Positions 1 to 10,402 of a DNA stretch of 37,592 bases are shown in pieces. The position numbers and the translations under genes were made by a program. Source of the stretch: an uncultured Verrucomicrobiota bacterium (GTDB lineage Bacteria; Verrucomicrobiota; Verrucomicrobiia; Limisphaerales; AAA164-E04); assembly GCA_913061285.1 (NCBI GenBank), contig CAJXVR010000031.1, forward strand, positions 1-37,592, read 5' to 3'. Below the pieces are notes generated by a model that saw only the letters and a program-made list of their open reading frames with translations, had not been told where the DNA came from and ran no database searches. The number at the start of each line of letters is the position of its first letter. The stretch's first letter is position 1.

Positions 1-48
1 CGAGATGTAGAGAGGTCTCGTGGGCTCGGAGATGTGTATAAGAGACAG
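1..48 (+). other. Untrimmed Illumina Nextera i7-side adapter (sequencing artefact)
   Basis: cgagat + 8-nt index gtagagag + GTCTCGTGGGCTCGGAGATGTGTATAAGAGACAG (transposase read-2 adapter with mosaic end). Confidence 0.98.
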
Positions 49-774
49 TGTTTGATCTGGCGGCCAAATAAACTTGTGCATCTGCAACTGAAACCTTACC
101 GGAAGGCGATCCTCAATGAGCCGCTCCACCAATGCCTCACGAGACAGCACGGAATGCGTCGACGGAATGACATTCAGTTCATCACTTTGTTGTGCGTTGC
201 TCAAAGGGGCGACACTCGAGAAAAGCAAGGGACAAACCTCGGCGAGCTTGTAACGGAGGATCATCTCCCGAGCCCACTCATAGTCCTCAACGCTGGTGAT
301 AACAAACTTGAGTTCGTCATTGTTCGTTAGGTGGGCCAAGTTTTCCCATCGAACCCGATCTGACTCGCCACTGCTGGGACATTTCAGGTCAACGATTCGA
401 GATACGGATTGATTGATCGGTGAAATATCATGAGCCCCACTAGTTTCGATCAGAACCTTAACCCCATTCTCACACAGGCGATCCATAAGCGGATGCACCA
501 AAGCCTGCAAGAGTGGCTCTCCCCCGGTTATCTCGACAAGCGGGAGTGGGCTACCTGCGGCTGATGCGCTTGGGCTACCTCCGAGTCGTTCCACCTCTGC
601 CACAACTTCGTCAACACTCATTCGGGTGCCGCCACGAAAGGCATAGACGGAGTCACAATAAGAGCAGCGTAGATCGCACCCGCTCAATCGAATAAAGACG
701 CACGGCAATCCAGCCCAAGTGCTTTCACCTTGGATACTATAATAGATTTCCTTTACCAGCAGCGTGGAGGCCAC
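49..774 (-). CDS. queE: 7-carboxy-7-deazaguanine synthase (QueE), radical SAM; 3' end truncated at adapter
   Basis: Manual minus-strand translation from a GTG at 774: (M)ASTLLVKEIYYSIQGESTWAGLPCVFIRLSGCDLRCSYCDSVYAFRGG...LVEITGGEPLLQ...LQMHKFIWPPDQT. CX3CX2C and TGGEP radical-SAM motifs are present. Open from 774 to 49 (242 codons), in-frame TAG just upstream of the GTG, no stop before the adapter. Confidence 0.88.
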
Positions 775-845
775 GGCAGGAATCTAGTTTCCCTATCCCT
801 TGAGAGTAAAGGATAGAAGCGGAACGCAAACCAATAGGGAGGGCC

Positions 846-2222
846 CTAGCTAGAGCATTGAGCCAATTCTTGCCAAAGATGAGCACTCATCTCCATTCCT
901 TTGTTGAGGGCGGTGATGCTTACCTTTTCGTTCGGAGAATGAACATTGTCATCAGGTAATCCTAATCCCAACAATAGCGTGTCAGCTTTAAGAATCTCCT
1001 TAAAATCCGTTACAATGGGAATGGATCCGCCTTCACGCATCAGAATCGGAGTCCGACCAAAGGCGCTTTGAAGCGCTCGGGTGGCGGCCTTGGCTTGAGG
1101 TCCATCCGGAGACACCATGTAGGCTTCCCCAGCGTGGCCGGCCTCAAAGGTCAAGCGGACAGACTTCGGACAGTTCTTGACCAGGAATTGTTTGAGCACC
1201 TTGAGCACCTGTTTTGGCTTCTGATTGGGCACGAGGCGGCAAGTCACTTTGGCACTTGCACGTGATGGCACGATTGTCTTACTCCCTTCGCCTTGATAGC
1301 CGCTAGTCAGACCATTGATTTCTAGGGTTGGCCGAGCCGCCCGCTGCTCGACAGCGGTATAGCCCTTTTCACCGAACAGAGCCCTAACGCCCAGTTGCTT
1401 CTTTAAACCCGCCTCAGATTCAGGATAGCGACCCAGTTGAGTTCTCTCAAACTTGCTCAACGATTCAACGCCATCATAAAAGCCAGGAACCACAATCTGC
1501 CCATCAGCCCCTCTCAGTGAGCCCAGAAGCTGACAGAGGACCATCGCCGGATTGTCCACAGCGCCCCCGTAGATTCCCGAATGCAAATCTCGATTGGGCC
1601 CGACAAGATGAATCTCAAAGGCAACTACCCCACGAAGCCCGTACGTCAGGGCCGGATGCTTCAAACTTGGCATGCCATTGTCTGACACAACCACGCCATC
1701 AACTTGAAAATCCGCTTTCTTCGCCTTTAGAAAAGCGCCCAAACTTTCGCTCCCGACCTCCTCTTCGCCTTCTAATAAGAAGGTGACATCACAAGGCAAT
1801 TCTGTCCCAGTCGCAAGGTAGGCTTCAATGGCTTTAAGATGGGCAAAATGCTGTCCCTTATTATCGCTCGATCCACGACCATAGAGCGAATCCCCCTTCA
1901 CCGTTGGGGTAAAAGGGGGTGTATCCCAAAGATCGAACGGCTCAGCGGGCTGAACGTCGTAGTGGCCATAAACGAGGTAATGAGGCTTGTTCTTGGACTT
2001 TGCAGAACGTGTACTTGCCGTCACGATAGGGTTCCCCGGAGTCGCGTGACGTTTGACTTTTAATCCGATGTTGCGGCAGTGCTTTACGAGCCAATCAGAG
2101 GCTAGTTTGAGATCGGATCGATGCTGTGCCTGCGCAGAAACGCTAGGTATGGCCACAAATTCACACAATTCATCAAGGAATCGTGCCTGATTTTCTCGGA
2201 GATAGCTTAAGACTTCGTTCAT
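846..2222 (-). CDS. M20 family metallopeptidase / dipeptidase
   Basis: 458 aa; M20 motifs YLVYGHYDVQPAEP, GRGSSDNKGQ, LEGEEEVGSES, VVSDNGMP and HSPNEK. Confidence 0.9.
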   Translation of the reverse strand: MNEVLSYLRENQARFLDELCEFVAIPSVSAQAQHRSDLKLASDWLVKHCRNIGLKVKRHATPGNPIVTASTRSAKSKNKPHYLVYGHYDVQPAEPFDLWDTPPFTPTVKGDSLYGRGSSDNKGQHFAHLKAIEAYLATGTELPCDVTFLLEGEEEVGSESLGAFLKAKKADFQVDGVVVSDNGMPSLKHPALTYGLRGVVAFEIHLVGPNRDLHSGIYGGAVDNPAMVLCQLLGSLRGADGQIVVPGFYDGVESLSKFERTQLGRYPESEAGLKKQLGVRALFGEKGYTAVEQRAARPTLEINGLTSGYQGEGSKTIVPSRASAKVTCRLVPNQKPKQVLKVLKQFLVKNCPKSVRLTFEAGHAGEAYMVSPDGPQAKAATRALQSAFGRTPILMREGGSIPIVTDFKEILKADTLLLGLGLPDDNVHSPNEKVSITALNKGMEMSAHLWQELAQCSS

Positions 2223-2363
2223 CTATTTATCGGTAATCAATCGGATCTAAGACTAAAAATCAATCTCGTTAGATCCACTGCGTTCACAGAACTCCTCAAA
2301 GCAGCAGTAGAACCTCGCCGGGTGCCTCAGCCCCAAGCGGCTTCAACGGTTGCCCCCCCAAGC

Positions 2364-5300
2364 TCACTTAACTCCCGGTTTCGCCTCAAGCAGCAGTTTC
2401 GCCAACGCCTGCTGATTCACAGCGAAGCGAGGCTTCGTGAGTGTCCCCTGAAGAGACAGAAACGAAGGAATGGACTGGAAGCCCGGATGAGATTCAGAGG
2501 GCAAACTGGATGGCAATCCCGCCGTCTCTGCCAGTTGCTTTTCAAAGAAGACCGACACCGGCAATTGAACCACTGTTGACTCCAGTGTTCCCGCAAGCTT
2601 CAGTTCTCCTGTCGACCTCAATTTCAAGAGAGCGGAATCGAGCGCAAGAGCCTCAACCGCAATCCGATGCTTATCAAGGGAAAGCAAAGCATGAATCCGA
2701 TCAAGGTCGAGAGCGTCAAGCGAAGGGAGCTTGAGAGAGCTTAGAATCGGCGTAAACCACAAGACGGATTCGCCTCTCAAAGAAGGAAAGACAGGATTGT
2801 CTAAGGAGGCTTCGAGCCGCCCTTTCAGAGTCGAATCAGCTTCCGAGCGACGATCCCATAAACCGTCGATTTGCGCTCTTATACTTAGGCGCCCACTTGC
2901 GGCATCTTCAGGATCGCCCAATATCACTTGCTGCCACAGATCAATCGGCACATCAGCAAGATCAAGATCGAGAGAAAGCTCCGTCGTTGGAGACGACGCA
3001 CTCAGGTTCGCTACAGCCCCATGAGCTGAGACCGTTCCTCCATTTATCACCGCATCGAACTTATCGACCAAGATCTTGTCATCTTGAATGGCGGATCTAA
3101 GGACAAGGTTGGTGGCCGCGAGTGCATCGAGATAGAACTCTCCGAGCTCGAGATCCACTGACAAGGGACGATCCTCGAGTTCTCGAAGCACGCCGAAATC
3201 GTCTTTTTGAGATCGGTTAACGAGAGGCTCGGTCTCCAAATTTTTCGCCCAACGAATATAAGAAGACAGATCGAGCTTTTTGGCCCTAACCTCAATAGCT
3301 GAGAGTTGATCACTTTCCGAATTGGGAATCGCTATTTCAAATTCGAGTTCATTTTTGACATCGGAAAACATCTCACCTCTCGATAGCGCCACGAGCCCAT
3401 CTTTCAGAGAAAAGCCGGACTCCGCGAAGACGCCGCTCCCTGAAAGCTCAAGATCAAGCGGAACGGTAGCCGTTCCGTCCGCGGAGAGTCCTTGCCATCG
3501 ATCAATCCCTACCTTGCCCGTAACGCGATTCTCGCCGTCTCGATCAACGGCGATCCTACCTTCGCTCCGCAGCACAGCATCACCGACGTGCTCGCTCGCT
3601 ACATAGCTATTTAAGAACTCCTCAAATAAAAACCGATTGATCCCCGTGGCTCGGAAACGAATGTCACCCGTTTCCGATTCCAAATCGTAATTCCCGCTGA
3701 ATCCCAAAGAGCCCGCCGCTGTGTAGCCCTTAATCGCATTAGCATTCAGGCTCTTCAGAGAAACCGCTGATCCATTCACCTTGCTGTCCAACTGAAACTC
3801 GAAGCGATGATCGTCAAAAACCAAGCCCTGATAGCCCCCAACGAGCTCGGAAAAACTTGCATTCAACGTTAGATCATAAGCCAAGCCTCTATTCTGAATG
3901 CGAAGCATAGCATCCAGATCTCCCTCCGATAGATGCAAGCCCCCGATACCAGAACGCTCTACGAGTTTTGAAACTGGGCCTTGAGCAACAACCTGAAAAC
4001 TATAGTTCCCATCATCAAAGGAATAGGCGGCAACGCCATTACCCTCGAGAAGCACCTGTTCATCGTGCAGCCAAGTGTAATTTAGGTCATGGACACTCAA
4101 TCGCTTCAATTCTTCTACGTGCATATCAAAGCTAAGATCGATATCCGTCACCATCGAACGGCCATCCGGCGTCACCACTGTTAAGTCACGCGCCCCGAGC
4201 GTGATTTCCGAGAGAAACTTTTGCCCGTCTCGCTGGATAGTCGTCGTAGCATCGACAGAAAACGTTCCCGGCGGAAGATCAAGTAGGAAAAAGGTCCCCC
4301 ATGCCTCAGCATCAAAGTGTTTCACCGATAGGTCGAAAACCGGTTCCCTTATCCCCGGCCGAGCATCACCCCAACTGATGATCACAGGCGATCCCAGTTT
4401 GCCTGAAAACCAATTCGTCCCTCGGCTGGCCGCTGTGAACTGCAGCTTTTGAATGAGTAAGGTTTCGTCCGGATGATTATATTGAAACGAGTAGTCTCCA
4501 CGCACTTCCGTCTTGGGGGTCCGTACGTCTTCTTTGATGAGTTCTACGGAGTTCCCCTCGATCTTACCTCGCATCGAAAGCACGCTCCCTCCAAAAGCCC
4601 AGTCCGCCGTTCCCTCCGCTCGTAGCACACTCTCTCCAAAATCGATACCTGAGACCGCACCCATAAGATTGAGCAAAGGGCGGGTTAACGGCGTCGTTTC
4701 GATGTCAACGCGCCCCTCACGTTTTGCTGAATCGTAGGGACCGCTAAAAAGAAGCGACCCCAGTAGTTTGTCGTCCCGGCTGAAGCGTACCCCAGATTGA
4801 TTGATTGTCAGCGGGTCGATCGAGAGGTTTAGTTCGCCGACAGCGGTTTCCAGATCCTCAAAATGCCCGGCCGCATTGACAAAACTCAAAGGAAGCTTGA
4901 TGGAAGCTGTCTTCGGAAACCCTGATTCTCGAAGATTGAGCCTAAACTCACCAAGAGACCGCATCGTAACAAATGATTTCTCGTTGCTTTGAAATCGAGT
5001 TTCCGTTTCCAACGCCACCACGCACTCCTGACCTGGTGCAAACGAATCACAGGTGACACTCGCCACGTTTAATTCAATCATGGTCTCGGGACGTTGTTCC
5101 CACGTAAAGCGAACGAGGCAGTCGTGAACCTTGAGGTCTGTAAGTTCAACGCCCCTCAGTGGTAGCCTTGATTTCGGTTTCCTTTTCGAAAACTTCGCCC
5201 AAAGCGCCCCAAAACCACGTTCTCCCTCCCCGCGGTCGACAACTTCAAGCAGCCCCCCTTCCACTGAGACGGATCGTAACGACAAAGATCCCTTCAACCA

Positions 5301-5624
5301 CGCCAAGAGGTCGAATTTCAAATCGAGACGTCGACATTGAAATAAGGCTTTACCGTCCCGATCAACGATCTTGAGATTCGTTCCCGCCAAACCGTCCGCA
5401 CCAACGAGCTGAAACGAATCCGCGGAAACGATCAGCCCATCAGACGATTCCTCAAATGTCCGGAGCAAACGGCGACCAAAGCTCTCTGTCTGGGTATAGG
5501 CAAGTAGCAATAAAAGCAACAGGCTGGCGGAGGCAAAAACAATGAGAATACGCGAGCGTCGCCGCTTAATGACAGGAACATCAAACTCAGGAGATGCGGG
5601 TTGATGAATAAGCCGATCCGACAT
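2364..5624 (-). CDS. AsmA/TamB-like large envelope protein
   Basis: 1086 aa with N-terminal TM (ILIVFASASLLLLLLLAYT) and a long beta-rich repetitive body. AsmA-like composition; starts 5 nt after the hldD stop. Confidence 0.6.
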   Translation of the reverse strand: MSDRLIHQPASPEFDVPVIKRRRSRILIVFASASLLLLLLLAYTQTESFGRRLLRTFEESSDGLIVSADSFQLVGADGLAGTNLKIVDRDGKALFQCRRLDLKFDLLAWLKGSLSLRSVSVEGGLLEVVDRGEGERGFGALWAKFSKRKPKSRLPLRGVELTDLKVHDCLVRFTWEQRPETMIELNVASVTCDSFAPGQECVVALETETRFQSNEKSFVTMRSLGEFRLNLRESGFPKTASIKLPLSFVNAAGHFEDLETAVGELNLSIDPLTINQSGVRFSRDDKLLGSLLFSGPYDSAKREGRVDIETTPLTRPLLNLMGAVSGIDFGESVLRAEGTADWAFGGSVLSMRGKIEGNSVELIKEDVRTPKTEVRGDYSFQYNHPDETLLIQKLQFTAASRGTNWFSGKLGSPVIISWGDARPGIREPVFDLSVKHFDAEAWGTFFLLDLPPGTFSVDATTTIQRDGQKFLSEITLGARDLTVVTPDGRSMVTDIDLSFDMHVEELKRLSVHDLNYTWLHDEQVLLEGNGVAAYSFDDGNYSFQVVAQGPVSKLVERSGIGGLHLSEGDLDAMLRIQNRGLAYDLTLNASFSELVGGYQGLVFDDHRFEFQLDSKVNGSAVSLKSLNANAIKGYTAAGSLGFSGNYDLESETGDIRFRATGINRFLFEEFLNSYVASEHVGDAVLRSEGRIAVDRDGENRVTGKVGIDRWQGLSADGTATVPLDLELSGSGVFAESGFSLKDGLVALSRGEMFSDVKNELEFEIAIPNSESDQLSAIEVRAKKLDLSSYIRWAKNLETEPLVNRSQKDDFGVLRELEDRPLSVDLELGEFYLDALAATNLVLRSAIQDDKILVDKFDAVINGGTVSAHGAVANLSASSPTTELSLDLDLADVPIDLWQQVILGDPEDAASGRLSIRAQIDGLWDRRSEADSTLKGRLEASLDNPVFPSLRGESVLWFTPILSSLKLPSLDALDLDRIHALLSLDKHRIAVEALALDSALLKLRSTGELKLAGTLESTVVQLPVSVFFEKQLAETAGLPSSLPSESHPGFQSIPSFLSLQGTLTKPRFAVNQQALAKLLLEAKPGVK

Positions 5625-5629
5625 AAGAA

Positions 5630-6553
5630 CTAAGCTCCCTGCAGCGATCTCACGTAGTCAGCAATGCCCTCTCGAGGTTGCCACGTTGGAGAAAAACCCA
5701 AGTCCCGTTGCGTCCGTGTCATATCCGCCTCAGTATGTGGCTGGTAGAACGAATACGGATTCTCAATGTATTCGGGCTCAAGAGCGGTCCCGAGAGCCTC
5801 GTTTAGTGCTTCAATCACTTCATTGAAAGAAAACGGCACCCCGCTCCCACAATTGTAGACACCGCTTGACGGCGCTTCGACGGCTCGGATCGTAAGATCA
5901 ACCACGTCCTTCACCGACACGAAGTCACGTTTTTGCTCACCGCCCACAAAGACTCGAGGGCGTTTTCCGGCGATCATCTGACAATAGAGTTGGTAAATCA
6001 TACTGGCTGCAGCCAACTTATGGGCTTCGTTCATGCCATAGACATTGAAATACCTTACCCCCACAATTTTCCAAGCTAGGTTGTTCTGGGCATAGGCACG
6101 GGCCAAATTGTCCAACTGAACTTTGCTAAAAGCGTAGATATTGGCAGGAGCCGGAGTCATGTCCTCCTGCATCAAGGTCCGCTCAGTACCATAAGTCGCC
6201 GCTGAAGAAGCGTATACAACCGGCGTTTGATGAATGACGGCATAGTCCAACACCCTCCGAAACCCCTCGACGTTGTCATGCACTTGGAGCTGTTGATCAT
6301 GAATCGTCGTGTCCGTGATCGAGGCCTCATGAAAAATCGCATCAAAAGTAAGGTCTGAAAATTTCTCAGAGAGATCTAGCCGAGACACATCGGCAGAAAC
6401 AAAATCGCCACGGTAGGTTTCCAAATTCTTAAAATCTCCGGACCGGAAATCGTCAACCACCACAATTCGAGCCTCAGGATATTTTCTCTGCAATGCCAAG
6501 ACTAGATTCGATCCAATGAATCCAGCGCCTCCTGTCACCAAAATATTCTTCAT
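5630..6553 (-). CDS. hldD: ADP-glyceromanno-heptose 6-epimerase (extended SDR)
   Basis: 307 aa; NAD-binding TGGAGFIGSNL, YASSAATYG, YxxxK as YAFSK, VRYFNVYG, HKLAAASM; RfaD/HldD-like architecture. Confidence 0.82.
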   Translation of the reverse strand: MKNILVTGGAGFIGSNLVLALQRKYPEARIVVVDDFRSGDFKNLETYRGDFVSADVSRLDLSEKFSDLTFDAIFHEASITDTTIHDQQLQVHDNVEGFRRVLDYAVIHQTPVVYASSAATYGTERTLMQEDMTPAPANIYAFSKVQLDNLARAYAQNNLAWKIVGVRYFNVYGMNEAHKLAAASMIYQLYCQMIAGKRPRVFVGGEQKRDFVSVKDVVDLTIRAVEAPSSGVYNCGSGVPFSFNEVIEALNEALGTALEPEYIENPYSFYQPHTEADMTRTQRDLGFSPTWQPREGIADYVRSLQGA

Positions 6554-6798
6554 TTCGTTGCTGTTAACACAGCAGTGACAAAACCCTACTAGACCACGTC
6601 TCCAAAAGCCATGCCAAACATTCCCGTTTCCTCCATTGGTTCATTTCCTGCTACTGTGAATTTACAAAGAACGATTCTTAAGATTTGCAAGAGATAAAAG
6701 ACAAACTACGGCCCCAGTCTCAAGACCAACGGCAACCGTCCCTTTTTGCGGTCGAAGGTTGTTACCTCCCCCAAAAGCGCCTATCCTGCCCACATTCA

Positions 6799-9700
6799 AT
6801 GAAACAAGAAAGCTCAAGGCCCCTAGTTTTCACCCATTTACGTGGCTCATTCCCACGTCTTTGGGCATTTGTGATCGTCTCCTTACTCTTCTGGACCCTC
6901 AATCACAACCAAACAACAGCCGCAGTCCCGGGGGAATCTGAGGACCCAAGCCGCATTCTAACACTCACGGGACGCGTCGAAATCTCACGCAACAACGGAA
7001 CCAATTGGTCCGCCGGAAGGACAAATATGGTTCTCAATATCGGCAATCGAGTCAGGACGGGACGACGCAGCCGAGCCACCATTCAAATGACTGACAAGAG
7101 TGTTCTCCGCGTGAGACAGCTCTCCACCCTTGTCATTCAAGCCCCTCGAACCACCTCAGAGAAGCCAGTACTCGATCTAAAATCCGGCTCCAGCTATTTC
7201 TTCAGTCGTGAAAGTCCCACTGAAGTGAAGTTCCGCACTCCCCTTACCTCGGGAGCCATTCGCGGCACTGAATTTGAGCTCAGTGTCGCAGAGAACGGAG
7301 AAACGGAAGTCACGATGCTCGACGGTGAGGTACAGCTTGAGAATGAATTTGGTGAGGAAACCATCGTAAGCGGCGAAAAAGGCATCGTCACAGCCGGAGC
7401 AAAACCAAGGAAGACTCCAATTATTAACGCTCGAAACGCCATTCAATGGACCCTCTACTATCCGGGTATCCTCAGCATCGAAGACCTTTCCCTCACCGAG
7501 AATGACCGGCTCCTCCTACAATCAAGTCTCACGGCCTACAAACGAGGCGATCTGGTTGGTGCGCTTGAGCAGCTTCCCTCAAACGAAGCCTACACGTCTT
7601 TCTCAGGTCAATTCTTTGCCGCCATCGCCGAATTATCAGCGGGTAACCTTACTCCTTCGGAAACACTCCTCTCAACACCGACCGATGCCCCTTCCGACGC
7701 AGAACTGATCGCAACGCTGCAGGTATTCCTTTCGGCAATCAGAAACCCCGACGACTCCAGACCTATCGCATCTCCCTCAACGGCTAGCCATTGGCTCGCA
7801 CACTCATACCTCAGACAAGCCAAACACGATCTTGACGCCGCCAAGGAAGCCGTCACTGCAAGTTTAGATTTGGCGCCTTCGTTTGGTTTTGCGTGGGTGA
7901 GGCTTGCTGAATTGGAATTCGGGGAGGGCAACCTTCAGGCCGCTGAAGCAGCACTGCTCAAAGCACAAGAACTTTCCCCTGAAAATGCACAGCTCTATAC
8001 CCTTAAAGGGTTTATTGCCCTCGGAGCAGGCGCCACCCGACGAGCTGATGAGTCCTTCATTCAGGCAAGTCAAATTGACGGATCTCTGGGGAGCGCCTGG
8101 CTGGGACGCGGCTTGGTCCACATCAAAGAGGGGCGAAACAAAGAGGGGCGTTTAGCCCTTCAGACAGCGGCGATCCTGGAACCACAACGAGCCCTCTTCC
8201 GCAGTTATCTCGGGAAAGCCTATAGCAATGAACATCTCAACGAGCTTGCCCTACGCGATCTTGACCGCGCACGAACGCTCGATCCCGATGACCCGACAGC
8301 ATGGCTTTACTCATCACTCATTCGGAAAGAACAGAATCAGATCAACGAAGCTGTATCCGATCTCCAGGCGTCTCAGCGTTTGAACGACAATCGAGGTTTG
8401 TTCCGTTCCCGACTTCTCTTGGATCAAGACCAGGCCGTTCGTGCTGCAAACTTGGCTAGCATCTATCGAGACGCGGGAATGACTGAGCTCAGTCGACGCG
8501 AAGCTTCCCGTGCCGTTGATTTCGATATCACCAGTGCTTCAGCGCATCTTTTCCTCGCCAATAGCTACGATACTTTGAGGGACCCCAAACAGCTCAATCT
8601 TCGCTATGAAACGCCCTGGGCGAGCGAGCTTTTTCTTGCCAACCTCCTGGCTCCCGTAGGCGCCGCCCCGCTCTCTCAGAACGTTTCTCAACACGAGTAT
8701 TCTCGCCTCTTCGAACGATCCGGATTTGGTCTCAGTTCAAATACGGAGTATTTTAGCAACGGCGACTGGCAGCAGACAGCCTCCCAATTCGGCACCTTCG
8801 ACGAGCTCAGCTACTCCTTGGACGTCGACTATCGCACCGAACTCGGCCAACGACCGAACAATGATTTCGAACGCTTCTCAGTTTGGGCAAAAGCAAAACT
8901 CAAACTCACGGAACAGGACAGTCTGCTCATCCAAACCGTCTACTCCGACTACGAATCAGGCGATGTGGCACAGTACTATGATCAAAGCACTGCTAGCACA
9001 ACCCAGCGAGTCGAAGAGGTCCAAGAACCGCTCCTCTTCGTCGGCTATCACCGAGAATGGCACCCAGGAAGTCACCCCCTCTTTCTGGCAAGCCGATTCG
9101 ACGACACGCTGACACGAACTGACCCCGCAGCTGTGGTCACCACACTCAACAAGAATGCCGCAGGAACCGTCACCGGCATCACACCACTCCTGTTCGACCT
9201 CGACTACCGCCGTGACCTTGAAGGCTACTCTACTGAATTGCAGCATCTGCTAAAAACTGGTTCCCATTCAGTCGTCGTTGGATCTCGCTACCAATGGGCA
9301 GATGTCGACTCAAGTGCTTCCCTCGGAAGAAGCCCTATAGCCTTCCCCCCAATCTTTGCTAATCCCCCATCCGATCAGTCCTTCGATCAATCTCTCGACC
9401 GTTTCAGCGCCTACGCTTACTACGGTTGGGATATTCTCAGCAATCTTCAGGTATGGGGCGGCGTCAGCTATGATCACTTGGATTTCCCAACAAATAGTGA
9501 GATCCCCCCTCTCACCGACGATCAATCCTCTGAATCACAGGTCTCTCCTAAGCTGGGCTTTCGATTAGAGCCTTGGACTGACTCCAATATCAGAGGCATT
9601 TACACCCAATCCCTTGGTGGTGTGTTTTTCGATAACAGCATCCGACTTGAGCCCACACAATTCGGGGGATTCAATCACGCCTTCCGGAGCATTATTCCCG

Positions 9701-10341
9701 AATCCGTCGTCGGACTTGTTCCTGGAAGCGCCTTCGAATCCTTCGGCATCGCCTGGGACCAACGATTTCCAACTCGCACCTACCTCAGCATTGCAGCAGA
9801 ACTCCTCCGGTCGGATGCGGACCGCACACAAGGCGTCTTTGAGTTCGCCACCCTACCCGCGATTGCGGCGGCAACCGATCAGAGCCTAGAGTTCGAGGAA
9901 CAATCCCTTCAGGTAACGCTCGATCAATTGATCGACGATCAATTTGGCATCGGAGCCTCCTACCGCGTCAGCAGAGCGGAACTCGATCAGGTCCTAAGCG
10001 AGATACCAACCAGCGTCTTGCCAACAGCGAGCCAGGATCTCGAAGGCATTCTCCATCAAGTGCGTCTCTATGCGAGATTCAATCATGAATCAGGATTCTA
10101 TTCGCAAATAGAAAGCCTTTGGTCCCAACAATCCAATCGCGGCTACACACCCAACATTCCAGGTGATGACTTCTGGCAATTCAATGCCTTCGCGGGATAT
10201 CGTTTCTACCAACGTCGCGCACAAGTCCAAGTGGGGATTCTCAACATCGCTGACAAAGACTACCAATTGAACCCCCTGAATCTCTATCAGGAGCTACCTT
10301 GGGAACGAATGTTTGTTGCGAGTTTTCGATTCAATTTCTAG
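6799..10341 (+). CDS. FecR domain - TPR repeats - outer-membrane beta-barrel (TonB-receptor-like) fusion protein
   Basis: ORF is open from a TTG at 6685; likely start is the ATG at 6799, followed by a signal peptide (MKQESSRPLVFTHLRGSFPRLWAFVIVSLLFWTLNHNQTTAA). FecR-like segment (GNRVRTGRRSRATIQMTDKS...TPLTSGAIRGTEFELSV), then TPR-like helices, then an aromatic-rich barrel ending ...FVASFRFNF with C-terminal Phe. Confidence 0.8.
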   Translation: MKQESSRPLVFTHLRGSFPRLWAFVIVSLLFWTLNHNQTTAAVPGESEDPSRILTLTGRVEISRNNGTNWSAGRTNMVLNIGNRVRTGRRSRATIQMTDKSVLRVRQLSTLVIQAPRTTSEKPVLDLKSGSSYFFSRESPTEVKFRTPLTSGAIRGTEFELSVAENGETEVTMLDGEVQLENEFGEETIVSGEKGIVTAGAKPRKTPIINARNAIQWTLYYPGILSIEDLSLTENDRLLLQSSLTAYKRGDLVGALEQLPSNEAYTSFSGQFFAAIAELSAGNLTPSETLLSTPTDAPSDAELIATLQVFLSAIRNPDDSRPIASPSTASHWLAHSYLRQAKHDLDAAKEAVTASLDLAPSFGFAWVRLAELEFGEGNLQAAEAALLKAQELSPENAQLYTLKGFIALGAGATRRADESFIQASQIDGSLGSAWLGRGLVHIKEGRNKEGRLALQTAAILEPQRALFRSYLGKAYSNEHLNELALRDLDRARTLDPDDPTAWLYSSLIRKEQNQINEAVSDLQASQRLNDNRGLFRSRLLLDQDQAVRAANLASIYRDAGMTELSRREASRAVDFDITSASAHLFLANSYDTLRDPKQLNLRYETPWASELFLANLLAPVGAAPLSQNVSQHEYSRLFERSGFGLSSNTEYFSNGDWQQTASQFGTFDELSYSLDVDYRTELGQRPNNDFERFSVWAKAKLKLTEQDSLLIQTVYSDYESGDVAQYYDQSTASTTQRVEEVQEPLLFVGYHREWHPGSHPLFLASRFDDTLTRTDPAAVVTTLNKNAAGTVTGITPLLFDLDYRRDLEGYSTELQHLLKTGSHSVVVGSRYQWADVDSSASLGRSPIAFPPIFANPPSDQSFDQSLDRFSAYAYYGWDILSNLQVWGGVSYDHLDFPTNSEIPPLTDDQSSESQVSPKLGFRLEPWTDSNIRGIYTQSLGGVFFDNSIRLEPTQFGGFNHAFRSIIPESVVGLVPGSAFESFGIAWDQRFPTRTYLSIAAELLRSDADRTQGVFEFATLPAIAAATDQSLEFEEQSLQVTLDQLIDDQFGIGASYRVSRAELDQVLSEIPTSVLPTASQDLEGILHQVRLYARFNHESGFYSQIESLWSQQSNRGYTPNIPGDDFWQFNAFAGYRFYQRRAQVQVGILNIADKDYQLNPLNLYQELPWERMFVASFRFNF

Positions 10342-10402
10342 AGTCTCGGACGGTCTATCGGCCTCCTAAACACGGCCCAAATCGATACACGAAACGCTGT
10401 CT

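Noticed and set aside
34-330. 98-aa plus-strand ORF (MYKRQCLIW...)
   Set aside because: Starts within the Nextera adapter and is antisense to queE.
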